A stretch of DNA of 5,061 nt. Source: Cyanobacteria bacterium UBA8803. Its GTDB lineage: Bacteria; Cyanobacteriota; Cyanobacteriia; Cyanobacteriales; Coleofasciculaceae. The notes below the pieces were generated by a model. That model was given only the letters and a program-made list of their open reading frames with translations. It was not told the origin of the DNA and made no database searches. Of this stretch, positions 1-5,061 are shown one piece after another (position 1 is the first letter of the stretch; each line of letters opens with the position of its first letter). Both the position numbers and the translations under genes were made by a program. Location of the stretch: assembly GCA_003505715.1 (NCBI GenBank), contig DNXU01000542.1, positions 1 through 5,061 on the forward strand. Direction: 5' to 3'.

Positions 1-67
1 GCAAGCCTGAGTAGTTTATTCAAAACTGGTTACGGTTCCAGAAGGATTTCACGAATGGGTTCTTTAA

Positions 68-2683
68 CTAGCGTAAATACAAAGGAGGGGTTGAAGTTGT
101 GATTAACGGCAGAACGACCATGAAGGTAGCTCCCTGTCCTTCACCCTGGCTTTCGACCTGAATGTCTCCTCCGTGTAGCTCTACCAATTGCCGCACGATT
201 GCCAGCCCTAATCCCAGTCCTCCATGCTTGCGTGTGTTTGAACTATCCGCCTGCCGGAAATAGTCAAAAATATGTGGGAGAACATCTGCTCGAATCCCCT
301 GTCCTGTATCGCTGACTTGAATCCTTGCCTCTGCATTTTGCTGTTCCAATCGGATTTCAACCTGCCCGCATTCAGGAGTGAACTTAACCGCGTTCGAGAG
401 CAAGTTCTCTACAACTTGTCGCAGGCGATCGCCATCTCCAGAAACCTGACCAACTGTGTCATCCAGGTAAGAGTCTAGCTGAATGGACTTAGCATCGGCT
501 TCAGGTTGCACGGTTTGAATCGCGGTTTCAATCACTGGTTTTAGATCAACAGGATGTTTATTCAATAGCAGCTTGCCGCGCAACAGACGAGAAATGTCTA
601 GCAGATTCTCAATCAGTTGAGTCTGCAAACGGGCATTGCGCTGGATCGTTTCCAGGGCACGAGCAGTAATCCTTTCATTAAACTGGCGAGTTCGCAGTGC
701 CTCTGCCCAGCCCAAGATAGAGTTTAGGGGGGTGCGAAGCTCATGGGAAACGATCGCTAAAAACTCATCCTTTAAGCGGTTGGCTTGCTCCAATTCTTCT
801 GCCTGACGCTGAAGGGCATTTAAGGCAATTTGTAGCTCTCGCCGCCGCAAGCTGACTTCTTCTACCAAAGCTTCCAAATCCTGGTTTTGGCTAGCAAGCT
901 CCTGTTGTAATAAGTCCCGTACTCGCTTAATCGCAATTAGATTACCCACTCGCGCCTTTAACTCTTCAACAGAGAAGGGTTTCATCAGATAGTCTTGAGC
1001 ACCTTGCCGCAGCAGTTGCACTCGCAGTTCATCATCGGCTTTGGCGGTTAACATTATCACGGGAGTGGTATCCAGTTCTGGATGCGTTCGGAGTTGCTGA
1101 ACAAGCTGAGGGCCGCTGAGGTAAGGCATCATCACATCACTGAGAATCAGATCAGGCTGAAGGGAGATCGCCTGCTCCAGTCCCTCTTGCCCATTGGCAG
1201 CCGTAGCAGTGCGATACTCGGTTGTCAGCGTCGTCGTGATGAACTGATTCATCTCTGGGTTATCTTCCACCACCAGCACTAATGGTTTTCCGGTGGCTTG
1301 TTCCTGCTGGGGATAGTCAACTTGGCGAACGGTGCGAAGTTCTTCGACCATTAGGCTTGCCACGTCTTCGCGCTGCTCTAATGCAACGGCTGGAGTAGTC
1401 ACGACAGCACTAGGGGGTGCCATCAGGGGTAGCTCAACCGTGAATTGTGCGCCGCCTTCAGGAGCATCGCTCACACCAATTGTCCCTCCCTGGAGTTCAA
1501 CAAATTCTTTGGCGATCGCCAGCCCTAAGCCTGTGCCACCAAAGCGACGAGTAGTTCCTCCTTCCCCTTGACTAAACCGTTCAAAAATAGCTTCGCGTAG
1601 CTCAATGGGTACACCTGGTCCGCTATCTTGCACCGAAAGAATTACGCGATCGGATTGAGTTTGCGAACTGGTTGAAACATCATCGGTAGAAGTCGTCTCA
1701 GCTTGAGCGGTTTCCAACGCGCAACGAATTGTGCCACCGTTGGGAGTGAATTTAAACGCATTGGAAATCAGGTTCAGAAGAATTCGCTGAACTTTTGCTG
1801 CATCAATTTGAGCAGACAAAGACGCTGGTGCATCAATAGTTAAGGTAATACTCTTTTCCTGTGCCAAGCCATCAAAATTGGCAGCAGTGAGACGCACCAG
1901 TTGAGCTAAGTCAACTTGCGCGTAGTTTACTGTTATCCTACCCGCTTCTAGCTTAGAGACATCGAGCAGATCATTAACTTGCTTCAGCAATAGGCGAGCA
2001 TTGCGATCGACAATTTCTAAGTCACGATGGTGATCTTGGCTCAAGTCTCTATTGTTAAGCAGTTTCTCAACCGGACCTAGAATCAAGGCAAGTGGCGTGC
2101 GGAGTTCGTGGCTGACATTGGCAAAAAACTGGGTCTTGAGCTGGTCAACTTCCTTAAGTTGCTCATTCAGTGCCTCTAACCGATGATTGGCGATTTCCAG
2201 ATGCGATCGCCGTTCCTCAGAAAGTTTGGCAGATTCAACCAGGGCTAATGCTTGGGGAACCAGAAACGGCAGGATGCTCGCTGTGGTGACTGAGGCGATC
2301 GCCGTTACCACTTTCAATGCTCCAGAGAGCCAATAGGTTGGGTGCCATAATGTCCACACATCCATGAAGTGGGTACTACCACAGGCAACAATGAAAGAGC
2401 CAAACGCCAAAAACATCCATTGAAACGGAATTTCCTGGCGTGTTTTGTAAACCAGATAGGCTAGAGTTCCTGAAATGGCAACATAGGCGAGGGCAATCAG
2501 GGAGTCTGAGATGACGTGCAGCCACACCAGCCCCGGCTTCCATAAATAACAATGTCCGTGGGGAATAAACCCGTTTACTGCTAATAGTGAGTTCCACCAC
2601 TCCGGAAAGACTAGCAAGAGCGTGAGTGCAACAACGAGCGATGCCACACCATAATTCAGGTTATTTCGATTAATGCCTATCAT
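68..2683 (-). CDS. Ethylene-receptor-like double hybrid histidine kinase (EBD-HK-REC-HK)
   Basis: A membrane sensor kinase of 871 residues, numbered from the ATG at 2683-2681. Seen in order: an extra hydrophobic segment (about 11-26); a three-helix ethylene-binding-type domain (about 53-143) with D60, Y67, I98, C101 and H105, matching ETR1 D25, Y32, I62, C65 and H69; a short charged coiled coil; HisKA 1 with H192 in SHELRTP; an ATPase domain with N308, DSGPG and GTGLGLA; a receiver (467-581) with E473/D474, phospho-Asp D516, T546 and K568; a coiled coil (589-636); HisKA 2 with H647; and a second ATPase domain (N764, DTGQG, GLGLGLA) ending near the C-terminus. All catalytic boxes look intact. 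By family knowledge it would bind Cu(I)/ethylene in the membrane and autophosphorylate in the cytoplasm; the ligand here is inferred. Unlike ETR1 it has no GAF domain between sensor and kinase. Start: the frame opens further to TTG codons at 2824 and 2821, but those 47 residues look non-coding. No start has a clear ribosome binding site, so the start is uncertain and the rest is firm. Confidence 0.93.
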   Translation of the reverse strand: MIGINRNNLNYGVASLVVALTLLLVFPEWWNSLLAVNGFIPHGHCYLWKPGLVWLHVISDSLIALAYVAISGTLAYLVYKTRQEIPFQWMFLAFGSFIVACGSTHFMDVWTLWHPTYWLSGALKVVTAIASVTTASILPFLVPQALALVESAKLSEERRSHLEIANHRLEALNEQLKEVDQLKTQFFANVSHELRTPLALILGPVEKLLNNRDLSQDHHRDLEIVDRNARLLLKQVNDLLDVSKLEAGRITVNYAQVDLAQLVRLTAANFDGLAQEKSITLTIDAPASLSAQIDAAKVQRILLNLISNAFKFTPNGGTIRCALETAQAETTSTDDVSTSSQTQSDRVILSVQDSGPGVPIELREAIFERFSQGEGGTTRRFGGTGLGLAIAKEFVELQGGTIGVSDAPEGGAQFTVELPLMAPPSAVVTTPAVALEQREDVASLMVEELRTVRQVDYPQQEQATGKPLVLVVEDNPEMNQFITTTLTTEYRTATAANGQEGLEQAISLQPDLILSDVMMPYLSGPQLVQQLRTHPELDTTPVIMLTAKADDELRVQLLRQGAQDYLMKPFSVEELKARVGNLIAIKRVRDLLQQELASQNQDLEALVEEVSLRRRELQIALNALQRQAEELEQANRLKDEFLAIVSHELRTPLNSILGWAEALRTRQFNERITARALETIQRNARLQTQLIENLLDISRLLRGKLLLNKHPVDLKPVIETAIQTVQPEADAKSIQLDSYLDDTVGQVSGDGDRLRQVVENLLSNAVKFTPECGQVEIRLEQQNAEARIQVSDTGQGIRADVLPHIFDYFRQADSSNTRKHGGLGLGLAIVRQLVELHGGDIQVESQGEGQGATFMVVLPLITTSTPPLYLR

Positions 2684-2925
2684 CAGTTTTTGAACCCAGG
2701 AACTCAGTCTCTTACTTCTTCTGTAACTATTGTCACGTGTAAGCTCCTGATTCAGCTTGACTGAGACTAAGTAATAAGTACTGCGGGAGGTAGAATTTTG
2801 ATTGCGTCGGACGTGAAACAACAATCGTTCTGGTTGAAGCCGAAATTGACCTATTAGAGAATGATAAATTTAATTGTCTGGCAACTGCTTAGCTCCGATG
2901 AACAGGTCAAAAACAACCAAGCCGA

Positions 2926-3375
2926 CTAAGGAGAGCAAGCATTTTGCTTGAACTGCAAAAAGGCTTTAATTCTTGCCAGCAGCTTATCAAACTCGATCGG
3001 TTTGCGAATAAAATCATTGGCACCCAGAGCTAATCCCTGAATGTCATTTGCATCCTCGTGAGCGGTCACTAGCAAAATCGGTATAAACGGTATGCTCGAA
3101 TTCTGACGAATTTGTTGGGTGACTTCGTACCCATTCAGGTCAGGCATCATCACATCCATCAGAATGAGATCGGGTGGTGAATCTGCGACTTTCGCTAAGG
3201 CTAAGTTCCCATTATCTGCCGTATCAACCTCGTATCCTTCTGCTTCCAAGACGGTTTGTAGCAGAAATAAATTATCGCTAAGGTCGTCTACTAGAAGGAT
3301 ACGAGAAGCTGGAGAGTCACACACAGTGAAGAATTTTAAAAGATGGGGCAAGATAAACAATAAAGCCTTGCCCAT
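2926..3375 (-). CDS. Single-domain CheY-like response regulator
   Basis: A stand-alone receiver of 149 residues with no output domain. The receiver fold starts near residue 25 (RILLVDD). It has the acidic pair D30/D31, phospho-acceptor D74 in LILMDVMMPDLNG, the switch residue T104 and the conserved lysine K125 in RKP, so it should be phosphorylatable in the cytoplasm. It lies just upstream of the hybrid kinase in the same direction, with no obvious terminator between them, so co-transcription and phosphotransfer with that kinase are likely (inference). The ATG at 3375 is preceded by GAGGAA at 3383-3378, a slightly close but reasonable ribosome binding site. The first 18 residues are unusually hydrophobic for a CheY protein; a GTG at 3324 would give a 132-residue protein nearer the usual length but lacks a binding site. 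The family call is firm; the specific pathway is not known. Confidence 0.92.
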   Translation of the reverse strand: MGKALLFILPHLLKFFTVCDSPASRILLVDDLSDNLFLLQTVLEAEGYEVDTADNGNLALAKVADSPPDLILMDVMMPDLNGYEVTQQIRQNSSIPFIPILLVTAHEDANDIQGLALGANDFIRKPIEFDKLLARIKAFLQFKQNACSP

Positions 3376-3377
3376 TA

Positions 3378-3383
3378 TTCCTC
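3378..3383 (-). promoter_or_regulatory. Ribosome binding site for the response regulator
   Basis: GAGGAA on the minus strand lies two bases before the ATG at 3375 (four from the GAGG core). It is the best ribosome binding site before any of the three genes and is the main reason for choosing the ATG at 3375 over the internal GTG at 3324. Confidence 0.5.
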
Positions 3384-3426
3384 ATTGAGCAGGATGTTCA
3401 CCTCATACTTAAGATAGAGTTATTTC

Positions 3427-3454
3427 ATTATGGTGACAGTCTCACTGAGTTTAA
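3427..3454 (-). promoter_or_regulatory. Weak sigma-70-like promoter candidate for the response regulator gene
   Basis: On the minus strand, TTAAAC (3454-3449) and CATAAT (3432-3427) are 16 bases apart and lie about 50 bases upstream of the response regulator ATG. The -10 matches TATAAT in five of six positions, but the -35 matches in only three. The position is right because the preceding gene seems to end in a terminator, so a promoter is needed here. The sequence evidence alone is weak. Confidence 0.25.
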
Positions 3455-3504
3455 TACACTGCCAAGACGTATCGATTTGTTCAAGGGATTGTCCAAATCA
3501 TACA

Positions 3505-3541
3505 GGAAAAGAAGCGAAACCGCGTCTGTTTACAGCGCGGT
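3505..3541 (-). terminator. Possible intrinsic terminator downstream of the tldE-like gene
   Basis: Read on the minus strand, ACCGCG (3541-3536) pairs with CGCGGT (3524-3519), extended by one G-T pair, and is followed by TTCGCTTCTTTTCC. The T-run is interrupted, so termination may be partial. The hairpin lies about 45 bases past the tldE-like stop, which suits ending that transcript before the response regulator gene. It falls inside the presumed insertion-element end, so it may be a borrowed terminator. Confidence 0.4.
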
Positions 3542-3590
3542 GTAGCAACCTTTCAGAATCCCCCGTGTTTCCAACCGGGGGAGATGTCAA
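3516..3590 (+). mobile_element. Remnant right end of an IS200/IS605 (tnpB/omega-RNA-type) element
   Basis: On the plus strand this stretch reads as a hairpin (3519-3541), a spacer containing GTAGCAACC and CAGAATC, then a strong hairpin with arms TCCCCCG (3559-3565) and CGGGGGA (3576-3582), then GATGTCAA ending at 3590. A GC hairpin followed within a few bases by GTCAA or TCAA is the usual form of the right end of IS200/IS605 elements, where it is also the 3' end of the TnpB guide (omega) RNA. No TnpB motif or transposase gene is recognisable, so only the right end seems to survive. A short plus-strand open frame (3430-3612) may hold scrambled tnpB tail sequence, but I cannot show that. The left boundary given is approximate and no left end was found. 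The hairpin is seen directly; the family assignment rests on remembered resemblance. Confidence 0.5.
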
Positions 3591-4933
3591 ACACTATCGG
3601 TCACGCTACTAAAATTAAATGCCCTCACCCGCACTCCCGGCACAACGCTGCTACCAAAACGCTGCACGGTACTTAGAGCATCGACATCCCGCAGCATATC
3701 TGGCAAACTTTGGTTGAAGCGCAGGTTTTTGATCGGATAGGCAATTTGACCCTCCTCAATCCAGAAGGTGCCGTCGCGAGTCATGCCTGTAACCTCTAGG
3801 GTCTTGGGATTAACATAGCGCACGTACCAGGCACGGTTGACTAGAATCCCTCGTTCTGTCTGGGCAATCAGATCGGCCAAACTGTGCCCTGAACCAGTCA
3901 TGACGATGGGAAACATAGACCCTGTGGGTCGCTTGTCCTGTTGCTGTGCCCAGTAACGGCTGTAGGATAGGGTTTGGGGAATACCATCTTTAATCACATC
4001 TAGGTAGTGATTGCTCAACCCATCTCCGAAACATGTACCTAACTGCAATAGGGGGTGAGCCGGATGGCGTTGGACTTGTACTAAGGGGCTAAACATCTGC
4101 TCGCCGACACGATTACTCCCAGTTTGCCCTGTCTCATCGGTACAGGACATAAACGATCGCCCTTCATCTGCTGCCCTAGCATCCATATTCCAGATCACCC
4201 AACCAAGCAATTCGGCAAAAGCTGCACCATCAAAAACAACCGGATATATCCCTGGACTAACCTCCCGAGGGCGACGGGATGCCAAGGCACGCTCAATCAT
4301 TTGCTTAGTCAGGGATTCTATTGGCAACTGTGCTAGGGCAAAAGCCGTGCGCTGACTCCAACCCGAACCATCCTCAATTCTGGCCGTAAAGCTAAAATCT
4401 GCTTCAGTACCGCGATCGCAAGCTCGCAATCCCTGTGAGTTGCCCACTACTTGCAAGAAAGCTTCTGTACTCAGAGTACCTGACCCCTCGACCCCTGCCT
4501 GAGCAGCTAAAGCACAGACTCGCTGCACTATTTCTCCTCGTCTTAAGGGAGAGAGGGTTGCCGTCCTTTCATCGAAGGCAGGAAGGCGCTGTTCGTACTC
4601 TTGAGGTTCTAGTAACGGCACCCATTCCGGATCTTCCGGGGCAATGCGAGCCAGTTCTTCGGAACGGCGTATGGTTTCTTTTATTGCTTCTAAATCAAGT
4701 TCCGTAGTCGAAGCTGAAGCACTGCGCTTGCCAAAATAACTGGTAATAGTCAGTTTAAAGCGATTCTGATTAATATTTTGGCTAATCTGATTTTCTGAAA
4801 AGCGGCTGAGTGCAGACTCGCTGGAGCTTAAACTGACAAAGACGCCTTCAGCTTCAGATTGTTGAATGGCAGATTCTACCAGGGATAAGGCTTGGTCTTC
4901 ACTGAGGAGAGTACAGGCTGTTGCTAGGGTCAC
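3587..4933 (-). CDS. TldD/PmbA family protein, TldE (PmbA)-type subunit
   Basis: Belongs to the TldD/TldE (PmbA) family, whose TldD-TldE complex is a cytoplasmic peptidase acting on unfolded or modified peptides. Numbering is from the GTG at 4933 (448 residues, close to E. coli PmbA at about 450). Seen: the N-terminal family block with SENQISQN (46-53) followed by a TSYFGKRSASAST stretch, and a conserved C-terminal block (about 360-403) running from ERGILVNRAWYVRYV to FWIEEGQIAYPIKN. Where TldD carries its zinc site HExxxH, this protein reads AELLGWVIW (about 240-248) with no histidine, so it is the non-catalytic TldE type and needs a TldD partner not present here. Start: the frame also opens at an ATG at 4996, adding 21 residues that imitate a signal peptide. 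Family members are cytosolic and begin close to the TLLSEDQ motif, so I prefer the GTG, though neither start has a good ribosome binding site. The TGA stop lies within the TCAA end of an apparent insertion-element remnant. Confidence 0.88.
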   Translation of the reverse strand: MTLATACTLLSEDQALSLVESAIQQSEAEGVFVSLSSSESALSRFSENQISQNINQNRFKLTITSYFGKRSASASTTELDLEAIKETIRRSEELARIAPEDPEWVPLLEPQEYEQRLPAFDERTATLSPLRRGEIVQRVCALAAQAGVEGSGTLSTEAFLQVVGNSQGLRACDRGTEADFSFTARIEDGSGWSQRTAFALAQLPIESLTKQMIERALASRRPREVSPGIYPVVFDGAAFAELLGWVIWNMDARAADEGRSFMSCTDETGQTGSNRVGEQMFSPLVQVQRHPAHPLLQLGTCFGDGLSNHYLDVIKDGIPQTLSYSRYWAQQQDKRPTGSMFPIVMTGSGHSLADLIAQTERGILVNRAWYVRYVNPKTLEVTGMTRDGTFWIEEGQIAYPIKNLRFNQSLPDMLRDVDALSTVQRFGSSVVPGVRVRAFNFSSVTDSV

Positions 4934-5041
4934 GGAAGGAATAATTAATAATTGACAGTAAATGAAGAGGAATGATTTCTGGTTGCCATTCCGCATTCAT
5001 TCATTGATGCTGCTCTCAGGATAGCGAAAAGCTGAGGCGGT

Positions 5042-5061
5042 GCGTTAGCGCAGCATAACGC
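5042..5061. repeat. Partial palindromic extragenic repeat at the window edge
   Basis: GCGTTA (5042-5047) and TAACGC (5056-5061) are inverted copies around an eight-base centre. Palindromes of the form GTGCGTTA...TAACGCAC are common, dispersed intergenic repeats in cyanobacteria. Here GGT precedes the left arm (5039-5041), so ACC would be expected just beyond the window. It sits upstream of the tldE-like gene, in its leader or in the gap after a preceding gene that is not visible. Confidence 0.55.

Noticed and set aside
20..36. Short inverted repeat CTGG/CCAG followed by TTTT on the minus strand, as a terminator after the kinase.
   Set aside because: The stem is only four base pairs; too weak to call.
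30..136. A minus-strand frame one base off the kinase frame runs past the kinase stop with a protein-like tail (NPSFVFTLVKEPIREILLEP), suggesting a frameshifted kinase C-terminus or a small gene.
   Set aside because: It has no start codon or ribosome binding site in a sensible place, and the kinase ATPase domain already ends naturally before its stop.
1082..1571. Plus-strand open frames inside the kinase gene (and similar ones at 272-478, 3119-3388, 4124-4336 and 4435-4707).
   Set aside because: They are antisense to well-conserved coding sequence and have no recognisable domain; they are shadows of the real genes.
2376..2600. Minus-strand 74-codon frame within the membrane-domain coding region.
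   Set aside because: It overlaps the conserved copper-site coding sequence in another frame and resembles no family.
3433..3448. Small inverted repeats (CAGT/ACTG, GTGA/TCAC) considered as the left end of the insertion element.
   Set aside because: Four-base stems arise by chance; there is no recognisable left-end structure or target-site context.
3430..3612. Plus-strand open frame of 60 codons with an ATG at 3430.
   Set aside because: No ribosome binding site or recognisable domain, and it runs over the hairpins and into the tldE-like 3' end. It is more likely insertion-element debris than a gene.

Overview
The window looks like chromosomal DNA from a cyanobacterium. The evidence is five exact copies of the HIP1 octamer GCGATCGC (425-432, 1512-1519, 2203-2210, 2295-2302, 4412-4419), moderate GC content, and gene families common in filamentous cyanobacteria: an ethylene-receptor-type sensor kinase, a stand-alone receiver and a TldE/PmbA-like protein. 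I cannot name the genus.

All three genes are on the minus strand, so transcription runs from high to low coordinates. First comes a partial palindromic repeat cut by the window edge (5042-5061). Next is a TldD/PmbA-family gene of the TldE type (stop at 3587). A 211-base intergenic stretch (3376-3586) follows, holding two hairpins. The one nearer tldE closely resembles the right end of an IS200/IS605 (tnpB) element, ending in TCAA at 3587-3590. The other, followed by a T-rich run, can act as a terminator for the tldE transcript. Then come a CheY-like single-domain response regulator (2926-3375) and, 242 bases further on if the ATG start is right (101 bases if a TTG is used), a large membrane hybrid kinase (68-2683).

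The kinase is the centre of interest. Its N-terminal membrane domain keeps the Asp, Tyr, Ile, Cys and His residues that form the copper/ethylene site of plant ETR1. It is followed by kinase 1, a receiver and a complete second kinase. The adjacent receiver protein has no output domain and is a natural phosphotransfer partner. Together they probably form a small-molecule (ethylene-type) sensing phosphorelay whose final output lies elsewhere. The TldE-like protein is probably functionally unrelated, being half of a TldD/TldE peptidase whose catalytic partner is not in the window.

Bases 1-67 lie downstream of the kinase stop and contain nothing I can support. No tRNA, rRNA, CRISPR array or complete mobile element was seen. 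No gene-free stretch exceeds 300 bases.
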